DNA of 53,555 bases from a virus, in IMG/VR virus record IMGVR_UViG_3300045051_000356, positions 1 through 53,555 of that record, one strand, 5' to 3'. Every line of letters starts with the position of its first letter. The stretch's first letter is position 1. The notes under the pieces were generated by a model. That model worked only from the letters and a program-made list of their open reading frames with translations. It made no database searches and had not been told where the DNA came from. The position numbers and the translations under genes are program-made. Shown here one piece after another: positions 20,251-27,434 of the stretch.

Positions 20251-20961
20251 ATGATCCACAGAGCGCTGATCGCATTTCTTTTGCTTACAACTGGTTTGGC
20301 CTGCGGATCGGTGGGTCCGGACCGCGGGCACAGGACAGGTCCGGCTCCAGCGCCACCTTGGGTAACCAACAAGAGTGAGCCGGCAGAAGCAGAGAGAACA
20401 GCCCGCCGCGCTCCCGTGCCTGTTGTGATCTGGGCTCCTCCAGGAAAGACCGCCACAATCGATGACTCTGTGAGCGCTGGAAGCGTCATCGTGGGGTCGG
20501 GCGCGAGAGTCGAGGCGAGGTCTCTGGAAAAGGTGTCCGAACGAATAGTTGTGGCGAACAACGCCACCCTGATTGCGCCCAACCTAAGCGAGTGTGGAGA
20601 ACTCGTCGTTGGTGCAGGTGCAGAGGTAGTGGCGCCAGGTTTGGCGCACGCCGAAAGTGTCGTGGTGGGATTCCAGGTCAACGTGGACAAGGATGGCCGA
20701 TGCGTGGGCGGTTGGTATGGTGGCCGCTCGGATGCAGGCGTTTCGTCAGGGGACAAGAGCGCGAGGGTGGAAGCGCAATCTCTTGAGCGAGTGTCCGGCT
20801 CGGTCTTGATGGGAGACGGAGCGAAGATGGTGGCGCCGGCGTTGCGATCGTGTGGCTCGCGGGTTGGCGACGGAGCCAAGCTCGATGCGCCCTGTGCAAC
20901 GACGTCTCGACCAGGGACCACGTGGTCGTCGACCAGAACGGAATTTAGCTACTGCTTCTGA
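20251..20961 (+). CDS. Putative secreted lipoprotein with repeat solenoid (lysogeny cargo)
   Basis: The 236-residue product has a typical lipoprotein signal: basic start MIHR, hydrophobic ALIAFLLLTTG and lipobox LAC with the lipidated Cys near residue 19, followed by a Pro/Ala-rich linker. From about residue 70 it consists of ~20-residue repeats of the form A-x-V-x-A-x-x-L-x-x-V-x-x-x-V-V-x-x-x-A (for example ARVEARSLEKVSERIVVANN and AEVVAPGLAHAESVVVG), which fits a beta-helix or leucine-rich-like solenoid. Plus-strand orientation, opposite to lytic genes and next to attP, marks it as a probable lysogenic-conversion gene acting at the outer membrane. Confidence 0.65.
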   Translation: MIHRALIAFLLLTTGLACGSVGPDRGHRTGPAPAPPWVTNKSEPAEAERTARRAPVPVVIWAPPGKTATIDDSVSAGSVIVGSGARVEARSLEKVSERIVVANNATLIAPNLSECGELVVGAGAEVVAPGLAHAESVVVGFQVNVDKDGRCVGGWYGGRSDAGVSSGDKSARVEAQSLERVSGSVLMGDGAKMVAPALRSCGSRVGDGAKLDAPCATTSRPGTTWSSTRTEFSYCF

Positions 20962-21019
20962 GGTGGATTGAGTCCTACGTTGACGACTGGATCCTGGGTC
21001 GCGTAGCCCAATCCCAGGC

Positions 21020-21250
21020 CTAAAAAGTCGGGGGCGTCCTGTGACCCCGGCTCGTTCGACGGACCACCTTCTCTCCCCTAGCAGGGCTCTTTGATTGCGC
21101 CCGAACTCGCTTGCTGGCCGCCACCAGGTCGGCGTCCACCCTGCGCATCTCGGCCAGCACGATCTCAGGCGCGCCGCCCACCATCACCCGCGTGGACAGC
21201 GCCAGCGATAGCAGCGCCGTGTCCGTGACCCCGTTTCGTGTCGTCCGCAT
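21020..21250 (-). CDS. Small basic protein (76 aa), unknown
   Basis: The ATG at 21248-21250 has a purine-rich AGGGGAG just upstream. It begins MRTTRNGVTDTALLSLALST, has a helical middle (VLAEMRRVDADLVAASKRVR) and a very basic tail. It is the last minus-strand gene of the accessory block. No family recognised. Confidence 0.5.
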   Translation of the reverse strand: MRTTRNGVTDTALLSLALSTRVMVGGAPEIVLAEMRRVDADLVAASKRVRAQSKSPARGEKVVRRTSRGHRTPPTF

Positions 21251-21274
21251 CTCCCCTGCCCTCCCATCGTGTGC

Positions 21275-21655
21275 TCAGCGGCGGCGCTTCGCGCTGGCGG
21301 TCCCCTTCTTCGCGCGCTGTCGCTTTGGTTTCCGATCGTGCGCATCGACCACGCTTTCGAGGGCCGCTTTCATTTTCGCGCCCAGATCGGGATCCAGAAT
21401 TGCCCGTCGCGCGGTGGCCAGCTCGGCGGCGGGTGCCCTGCGCTTGCGCTTCGGCCCAGCCATCTCCGCGAATTCGATCAGCTTCCGCCCGATGGTTCGC
21501 GCCTCGCCCGGCGTGAGCACGCCTTTCGCCTCTCCTGTGCCCCATGGCGTTGGTAGCGACATCACAAGCGCGACGGTGTGCGGTTCCATGCCATCGTCGA
21601 GTGGGCCGGAGACGGTCACGCGGGCGCGGCGCTTGGTGGTGATGGTGATGCTCAT
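21275..21655 (-). CDS. Basic protein (126 aa), unknown
   Basis: The ATG at 21653-21655 follows GGAGG. A beta-rich N-terminus (MSITITTKRRARVTVSGPLD; HTVALVMSLPTPWG) leads to GVLTPGEARTIGRKLIEFAE and then to a Lys/Arg-rich tail (KPKRQRAKKGTASAKRRR) that suggests nucleic-acid binding. Function unknown. Confidence 0.55.
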   Translation of the reverse strand: MSITITTKRRARVTVSGPLDDGMEPHTVALVMSLPTPWGTGEAKGVLTPGEARTIGRKLIEFAEMAGPKRKRRAPAAELATARRAILDPDLGAKMKAALESVVDAHDRKPKRQRAKKGTASAKRRR

Positions 21656-21728
21656 GCTTGCCTCCTGCAGCCTCAGCGGATTCCGCAGAGTACGGCGATT
21701 CCGATGGTGGAGCTATTCGTGAGAGATG

Positions 21729-21757
21729 GGGCCGGTCCAGCTTTTTTTGACCGGCCC
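21729..21757. terminator. Strong hairpin, likely terminator
   Basis: GGGCCGGTC and GACCGGCCC form a perfect 9-bp stem around an 11-nt loop containing T7. On the minus strand it lies 10 bp after the stop of the gene at 21768, though the following bases are not T-rich; on the plus strand it is followed by GGGTTTT. It may terminate in either direction. Confidence 0.55.
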
Positions 21758-21767
21758 GGGTTTTGCC

Positions 21768-22340
21768 CTAGTCCATCGCGCAGTAGTAGTGACCGTGCAC
21801 GCCGATGGCCTCCAGTGCGTGGTCAACCTGCGAGAACGACATCGCCGCCACAGCGGCGGCATTCTCCCTCAGGAAGTCGTAGATCTTGCGGGCCCGCTTG
21901 CCGGCGTAGATGATCCTCGGCTCGTTCGCGCTGTCTACCAGGTCGCACAGGCAAGCCCGCACGCCGTCACAGGTGATGCTCATCAAACCGTTGCTCTGGC
22001 CCACCCCCGCCAGTGGCACATCAATCCCGCGCAGCGTTTCGGCGTAGGCCTGGCCGCCCACCTTGGCTGCAACCTCGAACACGGCCGCGCGTATTGCCTC
22101 GACCGAGGCGCAGGAAAGCGTCAGGGCGACGATCGGGTCAGACGCGGCGGTAAGGGCATCGTCGTCGTAGCTGGTGACCGCGAACTCCTCGCAGCGCTTG
22201 CCGCGCTTGCCGGCGAACTCGATACGGGTCACGCGGATGCTGCTCATGTAGCGATGGGTGCGCCACACGGCAGACTCCATCGAACGGCCGATGTTCAGGG
22301 TGGGGAGTTCGTTGTTGTCGTTGGCTGTCGTCGTGTCCAT
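21768..22340 (-). CDS. Unknown protein (190 aa) with predicted leaderless mRNA
   Basis: The start ATG (22338-22340) lies 7 nt after the -10 element of a consensus-like promoter, so the transcript would begin at or next to the start codon and no ribosome site is present. The protein begins MDTTTANDNNELPTLNIGRS and contains SSIRVTRIEFAGKRGKRCEE, ASVEAIRAAVFEVAAKVGGQ and KIYDFLRENAAAVAAMSFSQ; alpha/beta, no catalytic motif. It has its own promoter and a terminator, so it is an independent unit, probably expressed in the lysogen. Confidence 0.65.
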   Translation of the reverse strand: MDTTTANDNNELPTLNIGRSMESAVWRTHRYMSSIRVTRIEFAGKRGKRCEEFAVTSYDDDALTAASDPIVALTLSCASVEAIRAAVFEVAAKVGGQAYAETLRGIDVPLAGVGQSNGLMSITCDGVRACLCDLVDSANEPRIIYAGKRARKIYDFLRENAAAVAAMSFSQVDHALEAIGVHGHYYCAMD

Positions 22341-22347
22341 GTGAACC

Positions 22348-22375
22348 ATCATACTCATTCGGGTTTGTATGTCAA
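22348..22375 (-). promoter_or_regulatory. Sigma-70-type promoter P1 (TTGACA-N16-TATGAT), leaderless
   Basis: On the minus strand -35 TTGACA (22375-22370), a 16-bp spacer and -10 TATGAT (22353-22348) precede the ATG at 22340 by 7 bp. The spacer holds a degenerate GTGTTAG-like half-site (GGGTTTG on the plus strand) at the same place as in P2. Confidence 0.8.
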
Positions 22376-22695
22376 CACCCAATCGAACAGGCGGTCTTCT
22401 CGCTGGAATCCTTGCGCCCTCGCAGGCGGGCGCGCATGCCCTCGGGCCCCAGGCCGCGCTTCGCGGCCCACCTGGCGGCTGCAATCAGGTTCGACACCTC
22501 GCGATCGTCATACAGCTCCACGTCGCCCATCACGAGCCAGCCAGCGGTCAAGGCCTGCGCGACTTGCTCAGGGGTGCGCGCGCACGGAGAACCCTTGATG
22601 TAGTGGCCGAGAGACCACGTCAGCGCACCGTCGGGCCACAGACGCACGGTCGAGCCTTGAGCTGTTTTGCGAACCGCGATCCATGAGGTCTCCAT
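22372..22695 (-). CDS. Unknown protein (107 aa)
   Basis: The ATG at 22693-22695 has AAAGGA 9 nt upstream. It begins METSWIAVRKTAQGSTVRLW and carries GHYIKGSPCARTPEQVAQAL, LVMGDVELYDDREVSNLIAA and a basic end (RARLRGRKDSSEK). Its stop codon lies within the -35 region of P1. It follows the gene at 22741 by 45 bp and may share promoter P2. Confidence 0.6.
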   Translation of the reverse strand: METSWIAVRKTAQGSTVRLWPDGALTWSLGHYIKGSPCARTPEQVAQALTAGWLVMGDVELYDDREVSNLIAAARWAAKRGLGPEGMRARLRGRKDSSEKTACSIGC

Positions 22696-22740
22696 CGAGT
22701 GATCCTTTCGGGGCCCGGAGGGGCCCCGCCTGCTTGCTGG

Positions 22741-23211
22741 TTATCCCCGCAGACGCACGCCATCCAGAGCCAGCGCCAGCATCCTGTCGCGCAGATCGGT
22801 GGACACCGGGACTCGCAGGCCAAGGGCCGCCCCGTAGCTCTCCAGAATCTCCCGCTCGCGCTTGATGACCTCGTGCTCGGCGGTGAGGGCCGGGCAGTGC
22901 TCGGGGTTGCCCTTCCACCCGGCGGCGACGTTGGCGGCGTTGCACTCGCCGTAATAGGCGGCAACGGCGACATCGTCTTCGCAACGGTACAGACGCTCGG
23001 GACTGGCGATCGGCGCCCCGGTATCATCGCGGAAGTCGTAGCGCGCGAAGATCGGGGCCAGGCGCGCGTTGACCTCGGCGCGCACGGCCGTGGCAACAGT
23101 GCGAGCCGAAAGAAGAGCGTCGGCGAGCTTGCGACCATCGCGGCGCGCCCAGGCGGTGATCTGGCGGTCGTAGGAGGCGATTTCGGCTGGGGTGGCTTGC
23201 GTCGTGTTCAT
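22741..23211 (-). CDS. Unknown protein (156 aa) with predicted leaderless mRNA
   Basis: I chose the ATG at 23209-23211, because the -10 of promoter P2 ends 7 nt before it; the upstream in-frame ATG at 23220 overlaps the -10 itself. The protein begins MNTTQATPAEIASYDRQITA and is mostly helical with a few cysteines (LYRCEDDVAVAAYYGECNAA, GNPEHCPALTAEHEVIKRER). It looks like accessory proteins found on mobile elements; no function is assigned. Confidence 0.65.
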   Translation of the reverse strand: MNTTQATPAEIASYDRQITAWARRDGRKLADALLSARTVATAVRAEVNARLAPIFARYDFRDDTGAPIASPERLYRCEDDVAVAAYYGECNAANVAAGWKGNPEHCPALTAEHEVIKREREILESYGAALGLRVPVSTDLRDRMLALALDGVRLRG

Positions 23212-23218
23212 GAGGACC

Positions 23219-23246
23219 ATCCTACTCGCCCGTGTTAGTATGTCAA
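23219..23246 (-). promoter_or_regulatory. Sigma-70-type promoter P2 (TTGACA-N16-TAGGAT), leaderless
   Basis: The -35 TTGACA (23246-23241), 16-bp spacer and -10 TAGGAT (23224-23219) have the same geometry as P1, with the ATG exactly 7 bp beyond the -10. The spacer contains an exact GTGTTAG half-site (23232-23238), also found twice in the palindrome at 23649-23670. Confidence 0.8.
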
Positions 23247-23288
23247 CCTGGAGTTAAAAGAAAGAGGCGGGCTTAGAAACGGAATCCG

Positions 23289-23636
23289 CTACTTGCCCGC
23301 GGGGCGCCCGATCGTCATGTGCGCTGCTGCAGACTCGATGATCGCGATCTGTCCCTTGGCCGCGAGCGCCTCAATCGCCGCGCGCCTGCGCCTGCCCCCG
23401 CCCCCAGGTGCGATCCGCAACGCCACCTCGTCGATCCCGTTCAAGCGCGCCATCACTGCCGCCTGGTCGATGGGCAGCTCGTCGCCCTTCTCGGCCTTCC
23501 AGCGCGCTGCAATGGCCGCTTTGGCGCGCGCCTTGCGCTGCTCGGGCGTCAGAGCGGCAGCTGATGCTTTGCCGCCTTTCTTGGCGCCGAGTCTGGCCAG
23601 AGCACGGGCGGCGCGTGAGACGGCTTTGCTTGTCAT
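23289..23636 (-). CDS. Small basic protein, candidate autoregulator (115 aa)
   Basis: The ATG at 23634-23636 is preceded by a -10-like TAGAAT about 10 nt upstream and no ribosome site, so its mRNA would have only 1-3 leader bases. The N-terminal half is very basic with KKGGKASAAALTPEQRKARA then KAAIAARWKAEKGDELP, a pattern seen in small plasmid/phage DNA-associated proteins. The second half includes AAVMARLNGIDEVALRIAP. A perfect operator-like palindrome covers its promoter, and related half-sites lie in P1 and P2, so it is a candidate for the common regulator. Confidence 0.6.
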   Translation of the reverse strand: MTSKAVSRAARALARLGAKKGGKASAAALTPEQRKARAKAAIAARWKAEKGDELPIDQAAVMARLNGIDEVALRIAPGGGGRRRRAAIEALAAKGQIAIIESAAAHMTIGRPAGK

Positions 23637-23645
23637 TCGAATGAC

Positions 23646-23670
23646 ATTCTAACACGGTTATGTGTGTTAG
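23646..23670 (-). promoter_or_regulatory. Promoter P3 with perfect palindrome CTAACAC-N8-GTGTTAG
   Basis: The 22-bp perfect inverted repeat (23649-23670) overlaps the -10-like TAGAAT (23651-23646) of the downstream gene. The corresponding -35 is poor (GCTCTA), so activation or strong autoregulation is likely. The GTGTTAG half-site is shared with P2. Confidence 0.7.
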
Positions 23671-23685
23671 AGCGAAAAGAGCCCG

Positions 23686-23958
23686 TCACCCAAACATCGT
23701 CCGCTGTCGCGCCTGGCGCTTTGTCACCCTCTCCAGCTGCTCCTCGCGCGCGCTCCGCTCGGCTCTCGGGCGGTCCAGGTGGGCGTCGTGTTCGAGCACG
23801 GCGGCCCGCTGGGCAATCTCGTCGGCGCATGGGCACCCGTCTTTCGGGTGGCGCATGGGACACGGGTCAGGCACCTCGGCGCGGACCGTTGCGCAGTAGC
23901 GACCCCGCGCGGCCTTAGGCTTGCCGTACCAGGGGGCGTGTCGACTCCATCCCGTCAC
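23686..23958 (-). CDS. Small basic protein (90 aa)
   Basis: The GTG at 23956-23958 has GAGGAGG upstream and overlaps the RuvC-like gene stop (GTGA). It begins VTGWSRHAPWYGKPKAARGR and has a Cys/His set (CATVRAEVPDPCPMRHPKDG, CPC) that may bind zinc, then a charged helix. It ends just before the palindrome at 23649-23670. Confidence 0.55.
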   Translation of the reverse strand: MTGWSRHAPWYGKPKAARGRYCATVRAEVPDPCPMRHPKDGCPCADEIAQRAAVLEHDAHLDRPRAERSAREEQLERVTKRQARQRTMFG

Positions 23959-24449
23959 GCAGTCCTCCTCACTCGCGCAGCCCAGGCGCGCTTGCGTAGC
24001 AAATGGACGGCGATGCCCGCGGCGTCGGCCTCATCCTCGCGGAGGCGCACTTTGAATTGCCCCAGGGCCCACATGACCGCGGCCGGCTTGAGCTGGTCGC
24101 GCGTCCTCCCACCCAGGCGCCCGAGCACCCTGCTCTGCCACTCGGTGGCGCGGATGACCTCGGTCTGGGCCACCGGGCCGAACGCCTGCAGGAACTGGCC
24201 GCAGAGTGTGGCCAGGCGGATTGTGGTGTGGGGGTTCTTGCCGAGCCAGGGCATCTCAATGGCTACGGCATCCGGTGTCGTAAACTCGTTTCGTCGAAGG
24301 CGTTGCACCAGGTCTGCGATCGGCTCCCAGCTCGCGTCCTTGCCGCCCAGATCAAGCACGCCGTGGCTAAGTAGGTGCTCTGATCCGGGCGGTCCGTCAA
24401 CAAGTGCCCACCCGCACTTGGTCGCGCAGTCGATGCCGAGGGCGATCAC
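23955..24449 (-). CDS. RuvC-like Holliday-junction resolvase
   Basis: This RNase-H-fold nuclease has the acidic catalytic set: Asp in IALGIDCATKCGWALVD near residue 7, Glu in DAVAIEMPWLG near 65, and Asp residues in the final EDEADAAGIAVHLL motif near 143. It would resolve branched recombination or replication intermediates, or trim DNA for packaging. I chose the GTG at 24447-24449; a TTG 24 nt upstream is possible. Located after the lysis genes instead of with replication genes, which is unusual. Confidence 0.8.
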   Translation of the reverse strand: MIALGIDCATKCGWALVDGPPGSEHLLSHGVLDLGGKDASWEPIADLVQRLRRNEFTTPDAVAIEMPWLGKNPHTTIRLATLCGQFLQAFGPVAQTEVIRATEWQSRVLGRLGGRTRDQLKPAAVMWALGQFKVRLREDEADAAGIAVHLLRKRAWAARVRRTA

Positions 24450-24513
24450 GGGCGGGCCGCCCCGAATCGGCAAATTGGCCTTTTCGTCAAACTGACCCGA
24501 ACTGCTTGAGCGC

Positions 24514-25308
24514 TCATGCAGTGGACTCTCCGAATTCCATCGTCCGCTGCTCTTTCGCTGCGCGAAGGCGCCTGCACGCCGTCTCGAAAATCTCGGGCGA
24601 CTTCTCCCATCCGATGAACCGCCGGCCGCGGCCGATCGCCGCTACCCCCGTGGTCCCGCTGCCCGCGAACGGGTCACAGATCAGCGCGCCGGGCGGCGCA
24701 AGCTCGACCAAGCGATCGAGCACCTCGTCGGGCTTCTGCGTTTGGTGGACGCGCGCCTCACCTTTTGGCGCGGCCCCCGGAAAAAACCCCGGAAGGCATG
24801 GCGCGTATTCGTCGCTATCCTGCCCGAGACGCGGCAGAGGGCCAACCGAGGCCCACGGGATGAACCCCATGCAGTTCCAAAGGCCGCCCGCCGTCGGGCG
24901 CGAGGCACCACCCGGCTTCACCCACGCGCCGACGCCGCGCCAGATCCATCCGGACCACTGGATCGCATCGGTAATCGCCGGCAACTGGCGCCAGTCGGAG
25001 AAGCACGCGAGGCGCCCGCCTGGGGCGGCCAGGCGGTGGCATTCCGCCAGCCACCACCACGCCCATGTGGTAAACGCGCGCTGGTCGCGATTGTCGCCGG
25101 TGAAGTTCGCGCAGGGGTTTTCGCTGCTCGTGTACTTCTCACCCGTGCTCTTCGCGCGGTCACCGCGAAACATCCCGCCCGACGAATACGGCGGATCGGT
25201 GATCGTCGCGTGAACGCTCCCGGATTCGAGCGAGCACAGGCCGTTGACGGGATCGAGACAGTCCCCGAGGCGCAGCTCCCAGCCGGGCCCAGTTTCCACG
25301 CGGACCAC
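24514..25308 (-). CDS. DNA methyltransferase, N4-cytosine/N6-adenine type (DPPY)
   Basis: The 264-residue enzyme has the catalytic motif ITDPPYSSGG near residue 37 and the SAM-binding motif DPFAGSGTTGVAAIGRGRRF near residue 212; this order (motif IV before I) marks the beta group. The GTG at 25306-25308 overlaps the upstream TAG (TAGTG) and has GGGAGG upstream. It modifies phage or host DNA at an unknown sequence. With the Dam-like and C5 enzymes this makes three methyltransferases and no nuclease partner. Confidence 0.9.
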   Translation of the reverse strand: MVRVETGPGWELRLGDCLDPVNGLCSLESGSVHATITDPPYSSGGMFRGDRAKSTGEKYTSSENPCANFTGDNRDQRAFTTWAWWWLAECHRLAAPGGRLACFSDWRQLPAITDAIQWSGWIWRGVGAWVKPGGASRPTAGGLWNCMGFIPWASVGPLPRLGQDSDEYAPCLPGFFPGAAPKGEARVHQTQKPDEVLDRLVELAPPGALICDPFAGSGTTGVAAIGRGRRFIGWEKSPEIFETACRRLRAAKEQRTMEFGESTA

Positions 25309-25493
25309 TATCGGCCTCCCCTCAGTGCATCCTCGGGTACATCCACGCGCAGCCGGTGCCCTCCCGCGCCCTCTCGGATCGCCTCCCACCATCGGGCGCC
25401 GTTGCGAAGGTATGACCGCACCAGCTCGATTCGATCGCCTGCGGCGCAGTCTCCGTGTGCACGAAGCACGGTCACGACGTTGCCGCGGTTCAC
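25308..25493 (-). CDS. Small unknown protein (61 aa)
   Basis: The GTG at 25491-25493 overlaps the upstream stop and follows AAAGGG. It begins VNRGNVVTVLRAHGDCAAGD and continues RIELVRSYLRNGARWWEAIR, with a basic acidic mixture. No family recognised. Confidence 0.55.
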   Translation of the reverse strand: MNRGNVVTVLRAHGDCAAGDRIELVRSYLRNGARWWEAIREGAGGHRLRVDVPEDALRGGR

Positions 25494-25870
25494 TTGAAAA
25501 CCCTTCCCTCGACGTCGTCGGAGATCACGCCATTGCGCAGCCACCCGTGGTAGTCGCCCACAATGTTGATCGACGGTTCGACCGTGATGTTCGGCGGGTC
25601 ACCCGTGACCTTCCACCCGTCCTTGCATGGCTTGCCATTTCTCCAGAAGCAGCTGTCCACACAGAACGGGTACATGCTCGGGAGCATCACAACCAATGGC
25701 GGGCGGCGCGGCTTGTTGTGCTCCTCGTAATACGCAGTCAGATGCTGTAGCTCCCACTTCCAGATTGGGTCCTCGCTGTCGGCGAACCACATGTCACCGA
25801 TCTGCAGGGCCTTTGCGGAGCGCTTGGCCGCGTATTCCTCGGCGGTCAGAAGACGGCACGGCCAACTCAT
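25490..25870 (-). CDS. DUF6527-like protein (126 aa)
   Basis: The ATG at 25868-25870 overlaps the upstream stop. The body has HNKPRRPPLVVMLPSMYPFC, VDSCFWRNGKPCKDGWKVTG and the conserved-looking C-terminus IVGDYHGWLRNGVI, the latter typical of the DUF6527 family in phages and mobile elements. Four cysteines may bind zinc. Function unknown. Confidence 0.65.
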   Translation of the reverse strand: MSWPCRLLTAEEYAAKRSAKALQIGDMWFADSEDPIWKWELQHLTAYYEEHNKPRRPPLVVMLPSMYPFCVDSCFWRNGKPCKDGWKVTGDPPNITVEPSINIVGDYHGWLRNGVISDDVEGRVFK

Positions 25871-26319
25871 GGAACTGGCCACCCTTTCCCCGTCGCCCGC
25901 GGAATCACCGACAGGTCCACGTAGAAGAAGCTCCCCACGGATGGCCGCAAGACATAGGCGAGGCGCCCGTGCGGCTTCTCCAAAGGCGCCCCCTCTTCCA
26001 CCATCTGACACTCGCGTGCGAGCGCCTTGATCAATTCATCGGTGGCGATCGCTTCGTCAATCCACGGGACTGCCACCACGTCCAGGTCGCGTTCCATCGA
26101 CCCGTGCATGGTCAGGGCGTATCCGCACTCGCGCGCGACCCTCGCCATGGCCGAGAAATAGCAAGCATAGAACGCCGGGATGAATCTGAAGCGCGGCTTC
26201 TGGTGATCCTTCATTCGACAGCTTGGATGCTGGATCGTAACGTCGCAGACGATGCCCTCGGGCGGCTTCGGATCCGGAGCATCTACAAACGGACTGTTGA
26301 ACCGGGTATCCGCAGTCAT
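25867..26319 (-). CDS. Unknown protein (150 aa)
   Basis: The ATG at 26317-26319 overlaps the upstream stop. Begins MTADTRFNSPFVDAPDPKPP; contains PAFYACYFSAMARVARECGY, ERDLDVVAVPWIDEAIATDE and ECQMVEEGAPLEKPHGRLAY. The DVVAVPW strand followed by an acidic helix recalls small phage proteins of unknown fold. Coupled to the HEXXH gene upstream. Confidence 0.6.
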   Translation of the reverse strand: MTADTRFNSPFVDAPDPKPPEGIVCDVTIQHPSCRMKDHQKPRFRFIPAFYACYFSAMARVARECGYALTMHGSMERDLDVVAVPWIDEAIATDELIKALARECQMVEEGAPLEKPHGRLAYVLRPSVGSFFYVDLSVIPRATGKGWPVP

Positions 26320-26666
26320 CCGGCCTGCGTCTCCTCGATGAACCTGCGCTGGGCCACCCGCGCCTCCAGCTCGTACTTGTTGAATGCGTAGCCCGCGCGC
26401 CTGTTCTCGGCCGCATACCGGACGAGAAACACCAGCGCGTCCAGGGGCCACGGCGCGCGGATGCGCTCGACGTTCTTCGCGTGCACCGATTCGTGCACCA
26501 GCAGGTTGTCGGTCAGCTCGCCGCTCACCAGAAACACCGTGTGGCCCACGGTGAAGGCGTCGTGCTGGTCGGCCGTCGCCGGGCCCCACCACCAGCGCAC
26601 CACGCGGGCCGCCCAGTTGGGCAGGCGCCACACGCGCAGGGTGGTCCCGTTGATCGTCGTCTTCAT
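26316..26666 (-). CDS. Small zinc metallopeptidase-like protein (HEXXH)
   Basis: The 116-residue protein starts at the ATG at 26664-26666, which overlaps the upstream stop. LLVHESVHAKN contains the metal-binding, catalytic HEXXH signature near residue 60, followed about 30 residues later by NKYELEARVAQRRF, in which the Glu could be the third zinc ligand. The arrangement resembles minimal gluzincin-like proteins. A stretch of aromatics (AARVVRWWWGPATA) near residue 20 suggests membrane association. Placed directly after the lysis-type genes, it might help release. Confidence 0.6.
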   Translation of the reverse strand: MKTTINGTTLRVWRLPNWAARVVRWWWGPATADQHDAFTVGHTVFLVSGELTDNLLVHESVHAKNVERIRAPWPLDALVFLVRYAAENRRAGYAFNKYELEARVAQRRFIEETQAG

Positions 26667-27175
26667 CAGAACTCTTTCCGCAGGCTCAGGCCCGCCGCTT
26701 TGGCTTCCGCGGTCGCCATCCCCCACGCCCCCGCCCACCAGTCGCCCAGCCGAACTTGAGCGCCCAGCCCGCCCACAGGGCGGCGCTCATCCAGTGTCAC
26801 GCCCGCCAGAGCCTCCACCGCCCACCGCGGGCGCGGCGCGACTGGCGCATGCTCTGTCTCGCTGGCTTTTTCGACAGTCACCGTCGCCACCTCAGAGCGC
26901 TTCTCCTCGGCCCTTTCCTCTGCGTGCGTGGCCTGCACTTGCTCGCGCTCGACTACCGTCTCACCCTGGCGGTACACGATGCGCTCGCGCAACTGGGTTG
27001 ACGTGTCGACGATGCGCTCGACGTGGCCCACGTAGGCCGCCACCCGGCTGCTGACCTCGCGGTCCACGGTGACGATTCGGTCTCGCGTTTGTGCCGGAGC
27101 CGTCCACCGCCCGGCCGCAAACGCCGCGACCAGGGCTACTAGTGCACCGGCTCCGATTAGCGCCCAGCGTTTCAC
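26666..27175 (-). CDS. Membrane-anchored coiled-coil protein (i-spanin-like)
   Basis: GTG at 27173-27175 overlaps the holin-like gene stop. An N-terminal signal-anchor (VKRWALIGAGALVALVAAFA) is followed by a long charged coiled coil (REVSSRVAAYVGHVERIVDT; EREQVQATHAEERAEEKRSE) and a C-terminal beta segment. Topology and position in the lysis block suit an Rz-type inner-membrane spanin subunit, although the C-terminal ~50 residues are longer than usual. No overlapping o-spanin was found in another frame. Confidence 0.55.
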   Translation of the reverse strand: MKRWALIGAGALVALVAAFAAGRWTAPAQTRDRIVTVDREVSSRVAAYVGHVERIVDTSTQLRERIVYRQGETVVEREQVQATHAEERAEEKRSEVATVTVEKASETEHAPVAPRPRWAVEALAGVTLDERRPVGGLGAQVRLGDWWAGAWGMATAEAKAAGLSLRKEF

Positions 27176-27426
27176 GGCGCCGGCTTCTCTTCCTTCGGAG
27201 CCGCCGCCTGGATCGCCTTTCCCTGCTTGATCAGTCGACCGATGAGAATCATTGCGGATAGGTAGCCCACCCAATGTTTGGGCAGGTGGCTGGAAACCTC
27301 ATCGAAGTTGGCCGCGATCACATCAAGCCCGATCAGGGCAGCGGCCATCCAGACAGAGATCCACTTCCACGCCTGATGCCAGTCGTCGATCAGGTGTTGG
27401 CGGACAGTCGTCCAAACGATCTTCAT
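27172..27426 (-). CDS. Small holin-like membrane protein (84 aa)
   Basis: The ATG at 27424-27426 begins MKIVWTTVRQHLIDDWHQAW, then two hydrophobic helices (ISVWMAAALIGLDVIAA and WVGYLSAMILIGRLI) and a Lys/Glu-rich tail. The DDW(H)xAW entry, two membrane segments and GRL exit match small phage holin-like proteins (DUF7940 type, as I recall). Either a holin or a pinholin. Confidence 0.7.
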   Translation of the reverse strand: MKIVWTTVRQHLIDDWHQAWKWISVWMAAALIGLDVIAANFDEVSSHLPKHWVGYLSAMILIGRLIKQGKAIQAAAPKEEKPAP

Positions 27427-27434
27427 GGGTCACC

